Shown here one piece after another: positions 8,516 to 19,047 of a DNA stretch of 64,000 nucleotides; the stretch's first letter is position 1, and each line of letters starts with the position of its first letter. Source of the DNA: Corynebacterium confusum (GTDB taxonomy: Bacteria > Actinomycetota > Actinomycetes > Mycobacteriales > Mycobacteriaceae); contig NZ_CP047202.1 in NCBI RefSeq assembly GCF_030408715.1, positions 1,390,294 through 1,454,293 on the forward strand, read 5' to 3'. The notes under the pieces were generated by a model, which was not told the DNA's origin, searched no databases, and saw only the letters and a program-made list of their open reading frames with translations. The translations under genes and the position numbers were made by a program.

Positions 8516-9585
8516 TAGCTGCTCACCTTCTCAAATGCTTGGCGCAATTCCTCGTCGCTCGGGCCCTCGAAGCGGGTGGTAGCCCCCACCGCGGTCAAGG
8601 CCACGAAGCGGATTTTACCGTTGCGGTTCTTCTTGTCGTGGCGCATGGCCGCGTACAGCTCGGGCCACTGGCCGTCGCGGTAGGCAACCGGCAGGCCGAC
8701 GGAAGTGAGGACGTCGCGGTGCAGCTCGACCACGTGGGCGTCGATGAGCCCGCGGGCCTCGGCCAGGTAGGCCACGAACATCATGCCCACGGCCACGGCG
8801 TTGCCGTGGCGCCAGGAGTAGTCCTCCGCGCGCTCGATGGCGTGTCCGAAGGTGTGCCCGTAGTTCAGGGTTTCCCGCAGGCCGGACTCCTTGAGGTCCT
8901 CGCCCACCACGCGAGCCTTGACGGCCACCGAACGGGCGATGAGCTCCGGCAGGGCAACGTCCGGGTCCAGGCAGGCGGCCGGATCGCGGCGGTAGAGCTC
9001 GATGATCTCCGGGTCGTGGATGAAGCCGGTCTTGATGATTTCCGCCGAGCCGGCCACCATCTCTGCTTCCGGGAGGCTGCGCAGCACCTCGATGTCCGCG
9101 AAGACGGCCAGCGGCTCGTGGAAGGAGCCGACCAGGTTCTTGCCGGCCGCGGTGTTGATGCCGGTCTTGCCGCCGACTGCGGCGTCCACCATGGCCAGCA
9201 GGGTCGTCGGCACCTGCACCACGCGGATGCCGCGCATCCAGGTCGCCGCGACGAAGCCCGCCAGATCCGTGGTCGCGCCGCCACCGAAACCGACGATGAG
9301 GTCCTGCCGGCCGAAGCTGGCCGCGCCGAGCTTGTCCCAGAGCTCGCTGACCACGCTGAGCTGCTTGGCTCGCTCGGCGTCCGGCAGGAGCCACACGTGG
9401 CAGCGCACTCCGGCTGCCTCCGCGGCATCGGCCAGGCGGCGGGCGGAAGCGCTCAAGACCTCCGGGCAGAGGATAGCTACCTGCGCTGCCCCGGAGTCGC
9501 GGATGGTCTCCACGATGGCCGGGGCCAGCCCGTGACCAATGTGGACGTGGTATGGGGCCGGACCGTTGACCGGGATGACGGACAT
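8515..9585 (-). CDS. aroB: 3-Dehydroquinate synthase
   Basis: Makes 3-dehydroquinate from DAHP using NAD and Zn/Co, second step of the shikimate pathway. The 356-residue length is typical. The NAD and substrate segments [21 protein letters not shown] and [19 protein letters not shown] are seen at about residues 98-155. The metal ligands are expected in the E of [11 protein letters not shown] and in the His residues of [12 protein letters not shown] and [12 protein letters not shown]. It follows aroK by 55 bases and overlaps aroQ. Confidence 0.97.
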   Translation of the reverse strand: MSVIPVNGPAPYHVHIGHGLAPAIVETIRDSGAAQVAILCPEVLSASARRLADAAEAAGVRCHVWLLPDAERAKQLSVVSELWDKLGAASFGRQDLIVGFGGGATTDLAGFVAATWMRGIRVVQVPTTLLAMVDAAVGGKTGINTAAGKNLVGSFHEPLAVFADIEVLRSLPEAEMVAGSAEIIKTGFIHDPEIIELYRRDPAACLDPDVALPELIARSVAVKARVVGEDLKESGLRETLNYGHTFGHAIERAEDYSWRHGNAVAVGMMFVAYLAEARGLIDAHVVELHRDVLTSVGLPVAYRDGQWPELYAAMRHDKKNRNGKIRFVALTAVGATTRFEGPSDEELRQAFEKVSS

Positions 9586-9640
9586 GGGCTTCTCCTCGAC
9601 AAAATTAGGGGGTGGGGTGTGGCGGTTAGGGGTGATCTTC

Positions 9641-10177
9641 CTACAGTGTCTCCAAGAAGCCGAGGATATCCCCGACCACCTGCTGCGGGCCGCGCCCGTC
9701 GGTGCGGGCGCGGTAGTCGGCGACCTCGCGGTAGAAATCTGCGCGCTGGTCCAGTAGCTCTTGGTAGCGCGCGAGCGGATCCGCGGACTGCAGGACCGGG
9801 CGGGAATTGCTGCTGGAGGTGCGGCGCACGCCCTCCTCAGCGCTGACTTCCACCCAAATGACGGTGTGGCGCTCCAAAAGGTCCCGGGTCGTCGCGCTGA
9901 CCACGGCTCCCCCGCCGAGGCTGACCACGCCGCCGGCCGACAGGGCCTCGGCCACGTGCTTTTCTTCCTCCTGGCGGAAGGCTTCCTCGCCCAGCTCGGC
10001 GAAAACCTCGCCGCAGGGCTTGCCGTGGGCGGCCTCGATCAGCTGATCCGAGTCGACCAGCCCCACGTTCAGGGCCCGGGCGAGCCGGCGCCCGATGGTG
10101 GATTTACCGGCGCCGGGCGGCCCCACCAGCACCGCCACCGGTCGCGGAGCTCCCGTCGCTAGAGGAGGTACGGTCAT
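9641..10177 (-). CDS. aroK: Shikimate kinase
   Basis: Phosphorylates shikimate at the 3-hydroxyl with ATP. The 178-residue P-loop kinase has Walker [10 protein letters not shown] at residues 19-27, the shikimate-binding DSD at about 42-44, FRQEEEKHV, the glycine-rich VSLGGGAV, and the lid arginine in NSRPVL. It starts at ATG 10177, 44 bases downstream of aroC, and is read together with aroB. Confidence 0.96.
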   Translation of the reverse strand: MTVPPLATGAPRPVAVLVGPPGAGKSTIGRRLARALNVGLVDSDQLIEAAHGKPCGEVFAELGEEAFRQEEEKHVAEALSAGGVVSLGGGAVVSATTRDLLERHTVIWVEVSAEEGVRRTSSSNSRPVLQSADPLARYQELLDQRADFYREVADYRARTDGRGPQQVVGDILGFLETL

Positions 10178-10221
10178 CGTAGTCCTGGCCTTTCCACTGC
10201 TCTTAGTCGTTATGCTTCAGG

Positions 10222-11442
10222 CTAATCCTGCGGGAAGCTCAAGCGCTCGGCAACATAGTCCTGGTACGCGGCGATGTTGCGCTTGGTCTCCGCCAGGCTG
10301 TCGCCACCGAACTTCTCCAGCACAGCGCGGGCGACGACGAGTGTCACCATGGCCTCGGCCACCACGCCGGCGGCGGGCACGGCGCACACGTCGGAGCGCT
10401 GGTGGATAGCGGTCGCGGCGGAACCGTCGGCCATGTCCACGGTCTTCAGCGCGCGCGGCACGGTAGAAATCGGCTTCATGGCCGCCCGCACCCGCAGCTG
10501 TTGCCCGTTGGTCATGCCACCTTCGAGACCGCCCGCGCGGTTGCTCAGCCGGTCGACGCCGTCGTCGGTGCGCACCATCTCATCGTGCGCTGCGGAGCCA
10601 CGGCGGCGGGCCTCAGCGAAGCCGTCGCCGATCTCCACGCCCTTGATGGCCTGGATGCCCATCAGCGCGGCCGCCAGCTGGGCGTCGAGGCGATCCTCGC
10701 TGTTGATGTGCGAGCCCAAGCCGATGGGCAGGCCGTCGACGACGACCTCCACGACGCCGCCTAAGGTGTCGCCCTGCTTCTTGGCGGTCTCGATCTCGGT
10801 GACCATGCTCTCCTCGGCGGCCTTGTCGAAGGAACGCACCGGGGAGGCATCGATAGCCGCGAGATCCGACGGCGCCGGGGCCGGGCCTTCGTAAGGATCG
10901 GAGGCGCCAATGGAGATGACGTGGGAGATGACCTCCACGCCAAGGGTCTCTCGCAGGAAGTTGCGGGCGAAGGTGGCCGCGGCCACGCGGGCGGCGGTCT
11001 CCCGGGCAGAGGAACGCTCCAGGATCGGGCGGGCCTCGGCGTGGTCGTACTTGACCATGCCGGCAAAGTCCGCGTGCCCCGGGCGCGGGCGGGTCAGCGC
11101 CGCGCCGCGGCCTGACTGCATGGCTTCTGCGACCTGCGCGTCGTCCATATCCAGCGGGTCCGGGCTCATCACGGTGGTCCACTTCGGCCACTCGGTGTTG
11201 CCGATCATCACCGCGATCGGGCTGCCCAAGGTCTTGCCGTGGCGGACGCCGGCAAGCAGGGTGAGCTCATCGGCCTCGAATTTCATTCGGGCGCCGCGGC
11301 CGTAGCCCAGCCTCCTCCGCGATAATTGCTGCGCAATCTCGTCCTTAGTAATCGGAACCCCGGCCGGCAGGTGCTCAAGCAGCGCGATGAGCGCCTGCCC
11401 GTGGGATTCTCCCGCAGTTGTCCAACGAAGCATGGCTGTCAT
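10222..11442 (-). CDS. aroC: Chorismate synthase
   Basis: Forms chorismate from EPSP with reduced FMN as cofactor. The protein of about 406 residues has the signatures [20 protein letters not shown] near the N-terminus, [45 protein letters not shown], and [19 protein letters not shown] near the end. ATG 11442 (MTAMLRW) or ATG 11433 (MLRW) could be the start. Neither has a clear ribosome binding site, and the homologous core begins at LRW. It is preceded by the prepilin peptidase gene and followed by aroK. Confidence 0.96.
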   Translation of the reverse strand: MTAMLRWTTAGESHGQALIALLEHLPAGVPITKDEIAQQLSRRRLGYGRGARMKFEADELTLLAGVRHGKTLGSPIAVMIGNTEWPKWTTVMSPDPLDMDDAQVAEAMQSGRGAALTRPRPGHADFAGMVKYDHAEARPILERSSARETAARVAAATFARNFLRETLGVEVISHVISIGASDPYEGPAPAPSDLAAIDASPVRSFDKAAEESMVTEIETAKKQGDTLGGVVEVVVDGLPIGLGSHINSEDRLDAQLAAALMGIQAIKGVEIGDGFAEARRRGSAAHDEMVRTDDGVDRLSNRAGGLEGGMTNGQQLRVRAAMKPISTVPRALKTVDMADGSAATAIHQRSDVCAVPAAGVVAEAMVTLVVARAVLEKFGGDSLAETKRNIAAYQDYVAERLSFPQD

Positions 11443-11477
11443 TATTTCACGCCGGCCCTGTGAAGTGGTGCATCCGT

Positions 11478-11984
11478 CTACATTATGGGGGTAGCCACCC
11501 ACCTGCCGGCCGCCACCACGGCGGCGGCAAAGAGCATGGCCGGCCCATGCGGAACGCCCCTGCGGCCGGCGTTCCGGTCGCGGCCGGCCGCGGTGCATAA
11601 TAATCCGGCCGCCAGGGTCACCAGCCCAGCGATGACCATCGCGGCGAGTACCCCGGCCACCCCAGCAAGGGCGGCGCAGCCCACCCCGAGCGGGACCGCG
11701 AGCTTGATGTCCCCGCCGCCTAGGCGCCCGGCCGGGCCGGGCAGCAGCGCCTGAGCGAGGTAGACACCCGGCCAGACGAGCCCCACGGCCCAGGAAGGGT
11801 GCTGGAACAACGCGAGGACTGCTAGAACCCCGGCGGGCAGCGTCAGCCAGTCGGGCAGGCGCCGGGAGCTAAGGTCCCACCAGCACAGCGCCGCAGCCCA
11901 GGCGACCAGCAGCCCAAGGCCCGCGGCACAGGCCGCGATAGGCAGCTCTTGCCCCGTGTACTCGAAAGGCGCGGTGTGCACCAT
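11478..11984 (-). CDS. Short A24-family prepilin peptidase-like membrane protein
   Basis: A 168-residue polytopic membrane protein with about six hydrophobic segments. It carries the two aspartates of type IV prepilin peptidases: [15 protein letters not shown] at about residue 36 and GGGDIKL at about 90. It also has [10 protein letters not shown] near the C-terminus, as in PilD/TadV-type enzymes. The N-terminal methylase domain with its cysteine pairs is absent. No pilin genes are nearby; the gene sits between aroE and aroC, a conserved corynebacterial position. It probably processes Tad/Flp or competence-like pilins encoded elsewhere, but that is inference. ATG 11984 follows a GGAGG-rich stretch. 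Confidence 0.85.
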   Translation of the reverse strand: MVHTAPFEYTGQELPIAACAAGLGLLVAWAAALCWWDLSSRRLPDWLTLPAGVLAVLALFQHPSWAVGLVWPGVYLAQALLPGPAGRLGGGDIKLAVPLGVGCAALAGVAGVLAAMVIAGLVTLAAGLLCTAAGRDRNAGRRGVPHGPAMLFAAAVVAAGRWVATPIM

Positions 11985-12078
11985 GCGCTAAATCTCCCCC
12001 TCCCTCACCCCACAGCTTGTCCCTCTTGGGGCCAGCTTAAGCGATCGGGCGCGGGCCTGCCCGGGATGAGCCCGCGGG

Positions 12079-12927
12079 CTAGCTGCGCTTGGCGCGGTTT
12101 ACCACCGGACTTTGGCGGGCGGCCAGGGCGTTGTTGAGCGCGGTAATCATCTCTTCTTGCGGGGCGGGCTGGCCCGTGAACTGCTCGAACTGGCTGAAGG
12201 CCTGGTGGGCCAGCATGATATGCCCGTTGACCGTCGCGTAGCCGTTGGCCGCGGCGGCCACGGTCAGCGGCGTGGGCCAGGGCTCGTAGATGACGTCCAG
12301 CACCGGCGCGTGCGCGAGATCCAGCAGGTGGTCTTCCAGCGCCGCTGAGGGAACCGTGGAGACGATGACCCCGGTGTTCAGGGTTAGCTGCTCCAGGTCG
12401 ATGTGAAAGTCCGTGGTACGCAAATCGAGGCCGAGCTCGCGGGCCAGCGGCTCGAGCTCGGCCCGGCGGTCGGAGCGGTTGAGCACAGTGACGGTGTCCA
12501 CCCCGCGCTGGGCCAGCGCCCACAGCGCGGGGCGCGCGGTGCCGCCGGCGCCGATCACCACGGCCTCGCCGACCTCCTGGTCCCCCAGCAAGCGCTGCAG
12601 CGCGCCCACAACTCCCTCGGTGTCGGTGTTGTCAGCCCGCCAGCGACCGCCGTCGAGCGGCACCAGAGTATTCGCCGAGCCGAGCAGTCGCGCCCGGTCG
12701 GTGACCTCGTCGGCAACCTCCACCGCGGCGAACTTGCCCGGCATGGTCACGGAGAAGCCGCGCACGTCGGCGGCGGCCTCGCGCACCAATCCGGGCAGCT
12801 GCTCGGCGGTGCACTCCTGCCGGCTGTATTCCCAGTCCTCCAGACCGAGGGCGGCGTAGCCGGCGTTGTGCAGCACCGGGGAGAGCGAATGATCGATGGG
12901 CGAACCCAATACCGCCGCGCGTGGCAT
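12079..12927 (-). CDS. aroE: Shikimate dehydrogenase
   Basis: Reduces 3-dehydroshikimate to shikimate with NADPH. The 282-residue protein has the shikimate-site motif GSPIDHSLSPVLHNAGY at residues 8-24. The catalytic lysine is in TMPGKFAAV, with NTDTEGVVGAL after it, and the Rossmann fold is seen in VVIGAGGTARPALWAL. The C-terminal QAFSQFEQFTG helix is also typical. The usual VTxPxK is read here as VTMPGK. It starts at ATG 12927, 36 bases after mltG, and is probably co-transcribed with mltG and ruvX. Confidence 0.93.
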   Translation of the reverse strand: MPRAAVLGSPIDHSLSPVLHNAGYAALGLEDWEYSRQECTAEQLPGLVREAAADVRGFSVTMPGKFAAVEVADEVTDRARLLGSANTLVPLDGGRWRADNTDTEGVVGALQRLLGDQEVGEAVVIGAGGTARPALWALAQRGVDTVTVLNRSDRRAELEPLARELGLDLRTTDFHIDLEQLTLNTGVIVSTVPSAALEDHLLDLAHAPVLDVIYEPWPTPLTVAAAANGYATVNGHIMLAHQAFSQFEQFTGQPAPQEEMITALNNALAARQSPVVNRAKRS

Positions 12928-12963
12928 GACCGAGGCCTCCTAGCTTTCTAGGTTTATAGCGTT

Positions 12964-14187
12964 CTAGTTTTCGGCCTTGTCCGCGTCGGCCGGGTTGGTG
13001 CCTTGGCGCTGGTGGTCCAGGATGCCAGAGTCGAGCGCCTCGCGGACCTTTTCCTGGTGCTCATCGAAGTTGTTGGTGAACACGGTTGTGCCCTGATCAT
13101 CGACGGTGACGAAGAAGAGCCACTCGCCCTCGGCCGGGTGCTCCATCGCCTGGATGGCTTCCTCCGACGGCGAGGCGATCGGGGTATCCGGCAGGCCTTG
13201 CTTGGCGTAGGTGTTCCACGGCGTCTTGCGCTCGCGGTCCTCGTCGGTGGTGGCCAGCTCCACGTCCTCCAGGCCGTAGTTAACGGTGGAGTCGAACTCC
13301 AGACGCATAGGCTCGTCCAGGCGGTTCAGGATGACGCGAGCGACCTTGTCGAACTCACCGGCCGGCGCCTCGCGCTCGACCAGAGAGGCAGAGGTCAGCA
13401 GCTCGTAGGGGCTCACGCCAATGGCCTGGGCCCGGCCCACGATGTCGGTCTCGTTGTACTGCTCCGCCGAACGCGAGACCAGGTCGGTCAGGATGTCCTC
13501 GGCGCTCATGTTCGGGTCCAGGATGTAGCGGCCCGGCGCAATGAGGCCCTCCAGGCGCTTAGGATCATCGCCGCGGGCCTTAACTGGCTCGACGGCCCAT
13601 TCCGGCGCGCCCAGCTGCTCCGGGTCCGCGGTCGAGGCAACGCGCTCGAGCTCATCCTTGTTGACGCAGCTGCCTTCCTCGCAGGTGACCTTCTCGATCA
13701 TGGAGTAGATGCCGTAGCGCACGTCGCCGCCGATGACGGAGACGTCTTGGAGTGTGGCACCGCCCTGCACGTCGAGCAGATCCACCTGGTTGTTCAGATC
13801 GAGCAGCGCCTTCACAGCGGATTCCGCGCTCATCTCCTCCTGCAGGCGGTAGAACCCGGGCTGCAGGGAACCGGCGTCGACGTTGTTGGCCGCCGCGGTT
13901 TGGAAAGCCTCATCGCTTTTGATCACGCCCTTGTCTACCAAGTCGGGGCCCAGCTGGGAGATGGAGGAACCTTCCGGCACCTGGATAAGTTGCGTCACGC
14001 CGTTGCCCGTCCCTTCGAAATCGGTGCGCGAACCGCCCTTGTCGCCCACTAGGATCTGGCCTCCGATATAGACGATCGCACCGATGATCAGCACGAAGGA
14101 GGCGATCAGCACGGCTAAGCCACGCTGGCGTCGCTTCACGAACTTCGGTTCCATGCGCCTAGCCAAGCGCTGTTCATTGCGGCTCAC
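12964..14187 (-). CDS. mltG: Endolytic murein transglycosylase MltG
   Basis: A membrane-anchored lytic transglycosylase that cuts nascent glycan strands. Residues about 25-47 form one transmembrane helix (LAVLIASFVLIIGAIVYIGG), with a short basic cytoplasmic N-terminus. The outside part has a LysM-like region and then the YceG catalytic domain. In that domain, SLVEREAP holds the catalytic Glu, and RLDEPMRLEFDSTVNYGL, NTYAKQGLPDTPI and FFVTVDDQG are family hallmarks. GTG 14187 follows AGGAGACTAATTTA. It lies between ruvX and aroE, as in other actinobacteria. Confidence 0.94.
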   Translation of the reverse strand: MSRNEQRLARRMEPKFVKRRQRGLAVLIASFVLIIGAIVYIGGQILVGDKGGSRTDFEGTGNGVTQLIQVPEGSSISQLGPDLVDKGVIKSDEAFQTAAANNVDAGSLQPGFYRLQEEMSAESAVKALLDLNNQVDLLDVQGGATLQDVSVIGGDVRYGIYSMIEKVTCEEGSCVNKDELERVASTADPEQLGAPEWAVEPVKARGDDPKRLEGLIAPGRYILDPNMSAEDILTDLVSRSAEQYNETDIVGRAQAIGVSPYELLTSASLVEREAPAGEFDKVARVILNRLDEPMRLEFDSTVNYGLEDVELATTDEDRERKTPWNTYAKQGLPDTPIASPSEEAIQAMEHPAEGEWLFFVTVDDQGTTVFTNNFDEHQEKVREALDSGILDHQRQGTNPADADKAEN

Positions 14188-14214
14188 TAAATTAGTCTCC
14201 TGAGTTCGAAGGCT

Positions 14215-14748
14215 TTATTGGTTTGCGTCATTCTGGTTATCGGATAATACCCGCGCGCGGGCGTCCAGCCAGCTTTGGAGAATCTCCACAGCAGCGGCTT
14301 GGTCAATCACTTTACGGCCCTTCTTCTCGGATACTCCAGAGGCACGCAAGGCTTGGGTTGCAACCACCGTGGTGAGACGCTCATCCGCCAATCTGACAGG
14401 TGCTAACGAGACCATCGTTTCAGACTTCACCAACCGGCGACGGATACGAAACGCAATCTCCTTGGCGTGCTTGACGCTTTTGGATCCGTTGGCCTGCAAA
14501 TCCCGCGGCAGCCCGACGACTACTTCGGCGACTTGGTACTGTTCGGCCAGCTCAACGAGCCGATCGATGTCCGCACCGTCGCGGTCCTTGAACCCGGTCA
14601 CCCGGGCTACGGTTTCCACGGGGGTAGCCAGGCGCGCGTCGCGATCGCTGACTGCTACCCCAATTCGGACGGTGCCGACGTCCACGCCGAGACGCCGGCC
14701 GGGGCCGGGGTCGTCTAGGCCGGGAGCATCCGGTGTGACTTTCGCCAT
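14215..14748 (-). CDS. ruvX: Putative pre-16S rRNA nuclease / Holliday junction resolvase (YqgF)
   Basis: RNase H-fold nuclease of the YqgF/RuvX family, implicated in 16S rRNA 5' end maturation. The 177-residue protein has [18 protein letters not shown] at about residues 18-35, with the first catalytic Asp. It also has [14 protein letters not shown] and DERLTTVVA, and ends in [15 protein letters not shown], which carries the last acidic residue. It begins five bases after the alaS stop, in the conserved alaS-ruvX-mltG order. Confidence 0.93.
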   Translation of the reverse strand: MAKVTPDAPGLDDPGPGRRLGVDVGTVRIGVAVSDRDARLATPVETVARVTGFKDRDGADIDRLVELAEQYQVAEVVVGLPRDLQANGSKSVKHAKEIAFRIRRRLVKSETMVSLAPVRLADERLTTVVATQALRASGVSEKKGRKVIDQAAAVEILQSWLDARARVLSDNQNDANQ

Positions 14749-14753
14749 AGCGC

Positions 14754-17420
14754 TTACAGACTTTCCAGCATGTCCTTGACGGCCTCGAAGCCGCGCTCGG
14801 CTCCCTCGGCCAGCCGGCCGGAGCCCTGCGCCATGTCCGGCTTGCCGCCGCCACGGCCGTCGACGTACTCGCCGAAGAGCTTGACGATGTCGCCGGCCTT
14901 CACGCCGCGCTCCACGGCGGACGGGGTCGCGGCGATGATGAAGGAGAACTTCTCGCCGTTCTTCGCGCCCAGCGCGATAACGCCGTCGCGGTCCTTCAGG
15001 CGGTTCTTCAGATCCGTGGCCACGGTGCGCAGGTCGTTGCCATCCGTGCCCTCCGGCAGGCGCAGCATGATGGTCCGGAAACCCTTGACCTCGCGGGCGG
15101 CGGTCACGAAGTCCGCGGCCTGGGCCTGCAGCTGGGCCTTGCGCAGGCTGGAGATTTCCTTCTCCGCAGCCTTGAGCTTCTCGCTCAGCTGGGCGATTCG
15201 CTCCGGCAGCTCCTCGGTCTGGACCTTCAGGTCGCGAGAAACACCCTCGACTAGGGCGGCCTCCTTGGAGAAGTACTTGAACGCGTCCAGGCCGGTGTAG
15301 GCCTCGATGCGGCGGGCGCCGGAGCCCACGGAAGACTCACCCAGCACGGAGACTGGGCCCACCTGGGAGGAGGCGCCGACGTGGGTGCCGCCGCAGAGCT
15401 CGATGGAGAACGGGCCGCCGATTTCGACGACGCGGACGTTGCGGCCGTAGTTCTCGCCGAACAGCGCCATCGCACCCATCGCCTTGGCCTCCTCCAGGGA
15501 GGTCTCGATGGTGTTGACCGCCAGGTTGGAGTCCACCGCCTGGTTGGTGATAAGCGCGATCTCCTCCATCTGTGCCTCGGTGAGCTGGTCGGTGAAGTTG
15601 AAGTCGAAGCGCAGGTAGCCCGGGCGGTTCATGGAACCGGCCTGGACCGCGGTCGGGCCCAGCACCTGGCGCAGCGCGGCGTGGATGAGGTGGGTGGCCG
15701 TGTGCGCCTGGGTGGCGCCGTGGCGCCAGGCGGCGTCGACCTCCGCGGTCATGCGGGTGCCAAGATCCAGCCCGCCGGCGGTCACGGTAGCCTTGTGGAC
15801 CCACAGCTTCTTGCCGATCTTCTGCACGTCGTCGACCTGCAGGGTGGTCTCGCCCGCCACCAGGCGGCCGCGGTCGGCCATCTGGCCGCCGGACTCGGCG
15901 TACAGCGGCGTCTGGTCCAGGATGACCTCGACCTGGTCTCCTACCTCGGCCTCGGTGACCTTCTCGCCGTTGCGCACCAGGCCGATGACCTGGGCGTCGG
16001 AGCTCAGCTCCTCGTAGCCGGTGAAGACGGTCGGCTGGTTGTCGACCCACTCGCGGTAGAGCGACTCGTCGGTGTGCCCGTGCTTCTTGGCGCGGTTGTC
16101 GGCCTTGGCGCGCGCCTTCTGCTCGGCCATGGCGGCCTCGAAGGCGGGCATGTCGACCTCGAGGCCGGCCTCGGCGGCCATCTCGAGGGTCAGGTCGATC
16201 GGGAAGCCGTAGGTGTCGTGCAGGGCGAAGGCGTCCTCGCCGCGCAGGGTCTTCTTCCCGGCGGCCTTAACGGAAGCGGCGGCCTCGTCGAAACGGTAGG
16301 TGCCGGACTCGAGGGTCTTGAGGAAGGCCTTTTCCTCGTTCTTTGCCACGCGGAGGATGCGCTCGCGGTTGTCGGCGATCTCCGGGTAGGACGGCTCCAT
16401 GGTGTCCATGACCGTGGTCAGGAAGCGCTCGATGGTCTGTCCGGTCGCGCCCAGCAGGCGGGCGGAGCGGATGATGCGGCGTAGCAGGCGGCGCAGGATG
16501 TAGCCGCGGCCCTCGTTGGACGGGGTCACGCCGTCCAAGATCAACATCATGCCGGTTCGGGAGTGGTCCGCGATGACGCGGAAGCGGATGTCGTCCTCGT
16601 GGTTCGAGTTGTACTTCGAGCCGGTCAGCTCCTCGGCCACGTCGATGACCGGGCGCAGCAAATCCGTCTCGTAGACGTTGTCCACGCCCTGGAGCAGGCA
16701 GGCGACGCGCTCGATGCCCAGGCCGGTATCGATGTTCTTCTTCGGCAGCTCGCCGACGATTTCGAAATCGCCCTTGCCGTTGCCTTCGCCGCGCTCGTTC
16801 TGCATGAAGACCAGGTTCCAGATCTCCATGTAGCGGTTGTCGTCCGCGGCCGGGCCGCCTTCCTTGCCGTATTCGGCGCCGCGGTCGTAGTAGATCTCGG
16901 AGCACGGCCCGCAGGGGCCGGGCACGCCCATGGACCAGTAGTTGTCCTCCATGCCCATGCGCTGGATGCGCTCTTCCGGCACGCCGATCTTGTCGTGCCA
17001 GATGCTGGCGGCCTCGTCGTCGGTCTCGTAGACGGTGACCCACAGGCGCTCCGGGTCCAGGCCGAAGCCACCCTCGTCGATCGAGTTGGTGAGCAGCTCC
17101 CACGCGTTAGTGATAGCGCCTTCCTTGAAGTACTGGCCGAAGGAGAAGTTGCCGGCCATCTGGAAGAAGGTGTTGTGGCGGGTGGTGATGCCGACCTCTT
17201 CGATGTCCAGGGTGCGCACGCACTTCTGGATGGAGGTGGCCAGCCCGTTCGGGAAGGGCGGGTTCTGCTGGCCCAGGAAATAGGGCTTGAAGGGAACCAT
17301 GCCGGCGTTGACGAACAGCAGGTTAGGATCGTCCAGGATCAGCGAGGCGCTGGGGACGGGCTCGTGGCCCTTATTCACAAAATGCGCAGTAAAGCGCTCC
17401 CGAATCTCGTGGGTCTTCAC
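14754..17420 (-). CDS. alaS: Alanine--tRNA ligase
   Basis: Charges tRNA-Ala and edits misactivated Ser/Gly. The 888-residue protein has the class II core at the N-terminus ([34 protein letters not shown]), the editing domain with HTATHLIH and [11 protein letters not shown], and a C-terminal C-Ala/DHHA1 domain with [15 protein letters not shown]. It starts at GTG 17420, with AAAGGAAG ten bases before. It heads the alaS-ruvX-mltG-aroE run. A perfect 14-base palindrome lies 58 bases upstream of the start. Confidence 0.98.
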   Translation of the reverse strand: MKTHEIRERFTAHFVNKGHEPVPSASLILDDPNLLFVNAGMVPFKPYFLGQQNPPFPNGLATSIQKCVRTLDIEEVGITTRHNTFFQMAGNFSFGQYFKEGAITNAWELLTNSIDEGGFGLDPERLWVTVYETDDEAASIWHDKIGVPEERIQRMGMEDNYWSMGVPGPCGPCSEIYYDRGAEYGKEGGPAADDNRYMEIWNLVFMQNERGEGNGKGDFEIVGELPKKNIDTGLGIERVACLLQGVDNVYETDLLRPVIDVAEELTGSKYNSNHEDDIRFRVIADHSRTGMMLILDGVTPSNEGRGYILRRLLRRIIRSARLLGATGQTIERFLTTVMDTMEPSYPEIADNRERILRVAKNEEKAFLKTLESGTYRFDEAAASVKAAGKKTLRGEDAFALHDTYGFPIDLTLEMAAEAGLEVDMPAFEAAMAEQKARAKADNRAKKHGHTDESLYREWVDNQPTVFTGYEELSSDAQVIGLVRNGEKVTEAEVGDQVEVILDQTPLYAESGGQMADRGRLVAGETTLQVDDVQKIGKKLWVHKATVTAGGLDLGTRMTAEVDAAWRHGATQAHTATHLIHAALRQVLGPTAVQAGSMNRPGYLRFDFNFTDQLTEAQMEEIALITNQAVDSNLAVNTIETSLEEAKAMGAMALFGENYGRNVRVVEIGGPFSIELCGGTHVGASSQVGPVSVLGESSVGSGARRIEAYTGLDAFKYFSKEAALVEGVSRDLKVQTEELPERIAQLSEKLKAAEKEISSLRKAQLQAQAADFVTAAREVKGFRTIMLRLPEGTDGNDLRTVATDLKNRLKDRDGVIALGAKNGEKFSFIIAATPSAVERGVKAGDIVKLFGEYVDGRGGGKPDMAQGSGRLAEGAERGFEAVKDMLESL

Positions 17421-17477
17421 CAGGTAACTTCCTTTGACTATCGACTAACGTCAGTAACAGCGCTCAACTTTACCCGC

Positions 17478-17491
17478 CCCGCAGCTGCGGG
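17478..17491. repeat. Palindrome CCCGCAGCTGCGGG upstream of alaS
   Basis: A perfect 14-base palindrome in the alaS-rarA intergenic region. It has no T-run after it on either strand, so it is not a convincing terminator. It could be an operator or chance in GC-rich DNA. Confidence 0.3.
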
Positions 17492-17599
17492 TGAAGTTCG
17501 GGACGCCCAAATCGCCCCGTCCCGCCGGCTGGGTCGCGCGCCGATCCGGCACCGCGCTAGGGCCCGGCTCGTGCCTGCTCGGCCGCTAAACCGCGCCCG

Positions 17600-18979
17600 C
17601 TAGCCGCGCCCGCGCCCGCGGACGATGTCCCGCAGCCGACCCAGGAAGCCGCGCACGCGCTTTTCTGCCCCGTGATCGGTGGGTTGGTAGTAGACCGCGT
17701 CCACCAGGGTGTCCGGCAGGTATTGCTGGGCCACCACCCCGCGCGGATCGTCGTGCGGATAGACGTAGCCCACGGCGTTGCCCAGGTCCTTCGCCCCGAC
17801 GTAGTGGCCGTCGCGCAGGTGGGCGGGCACGAAGCCGGTCTTGCCGGCGCGCACGTCGCCCAGGGCAGCATCGATAGCGCCAATCACCGAGTTCGACTTC
17901 GGCGCGGTCGCCAGGTGGATCGTGGCCTGCGCCAGCGGGATCCGGGCCTCCGGCAGGCCGATGAGCTGCGCGGCCTGGGCGGCGGCCACGGCGGTCGGCA
18001 GCGCAGTCGGATCCGCCATGCCGATGTCCTCCGAGGCATGCACGATGAGCCGCCGGGCGATAAACCGCGGGTCTTCCCCCGCCTCGATCATGCGGGCCAG
18101 GTAGTGCAGCGCCGCGTCCGGGTCCGAGCCGCGGATCGACTTGATGAACGCGGAGATGACGTCGTAGTGCTGATCGCCGTCGCGGTCGTAGCGCACCACC
18201 GCCTTGTTGACGTTGTCCTTGATGGTCTGGGGATCCAGCTCCCCGCCGTCGGGCACGGCCTCGGCCGCGGCCTCCAGGTAGGTCAGCACGCGGCGAGCGT
18301 CGCCTCCAGCCAGCAGCACCAGCTGGTCCCGGGCCTCGGCGTTCACGGTGATGCGGCCGGCCAGCCCCCGCTCGTCGCCTACCGCCCGGTCCACCAGCGT
18401 CTTAAGATCCTCGTCGCCTAGCGGGTTGAGCTGCAGCAGCAGCGAGCGCGACAGCAGCGGGGAGACCACGGAGAAGGACGGGTTTTCCGTAGTCGCGGCG
18501 ACCAACAGCACCGTGCGGTTTTCCACGGCCGCCAGCAGCGCGTCCTGCTGCGTCTTGGAAAAGCGGTGTACCTCGTCGATAAACAGGACGGTGCGCGCGC
18601 CGCGGGCGGCCTCGTGGCGGGCCTGGGTGATGACCTCGCGCACCTGCTTGACGCCGGAATCCAGCGCGGACAGGCCCACGAAGTTTTGCCCCATCGCGCT
18701 GGCGATCAGCGAGGCAATGGTGGTCTTGCCCGTGCCCGGCGGGCCGTAAAGGATAACAGAGGCCTCCCCGGAGCCCTCGACCAGCCGGCGCAGGGGCTTG
18801 CCTGGGTCGAGCAGGTGCTTTTGGCCGACGACCTCGTCCAGGGTGCGCGGGCGCATGCGCGCGGCCAGCGGCGATCCCGCGTGGGTGCTAAACATCTGCT
18901 GCCCGCGGCCGGCCAGCCCGCTGGGCTGCTCGGCGTCCGGGGACGGGGAAATCCCGCCGAAGAGATCTTCTTGAGCCAC
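17600..18979 (-). CDS. rarA: Replication-associated recombination protein A (RarA/MgsA, AAA ATPase)
   Basis: Clamp-loader-like AAA+ ATPase that acts at stalled replication forks. The protein of about 459 residues has [17 protein letters not shown], Walker [10 protein letters not shown] at about residue 70, Walker [19 protein letters not shown], sensor 1 AATTENPSF, and the C-terminal RarA tetramerisation part (YAHRDxPxGVV-type segment [17 protein letters not shown]). The start is taken as GTG 18979 (MAQEDLFGG); GTG 18991 is the alternative. The frame is open far upstream only because it runs through the neighbouring gene. It is followed by alaS and preceded by the phosphotransferase gene. Confidence 0.92.
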   Translation of the reverse strand: MAQEDLFGGISPSPDAEQPSGLAGRGQQMFSTHAGSPLAARMRPRTLDEVVGQKHLLDPGKPLRRLVEGSGEASVILYGPPGTGKTTIASLIASAMGQNFVGLSALDSGVKQVREVITQARHEAARGARTVLFIDEVHRFSKTQQDALLAAVENRTVLLVAATTENPSFSVVSPLLSRSLLLQLNPLGDEDLKTLVDRAVGDERGLAGRITVNAEARDQLVLLAGGDARRVLTYLEAAAEAVPDGGELDPQTIKDNVNKAVVRYDRDGDQHYDVISAFIKSIRGSDPDAALHYLARMIEAGEDPRFIARRLIVHASEDIGMADPTALPTAVAAAQAAQLIGLPEARIPLAQATIHLATAPKSNSVIGAIDAALGDVRAGKTGFVPAHLRDGHYVGAKDLGNAVGYVYPHDDPRGVVAQQYLPDTLVDAVYYQPTDHGAEKRVRGFLGRLRDIVRGRGRG

Positions 18980-19047
18980 GATGGCCGGCACCTCACTTTC
19001 TAAAACAACGTCCGGGGCGGCAGCGCGGGGCTGTGCCCCGCGCCGAC

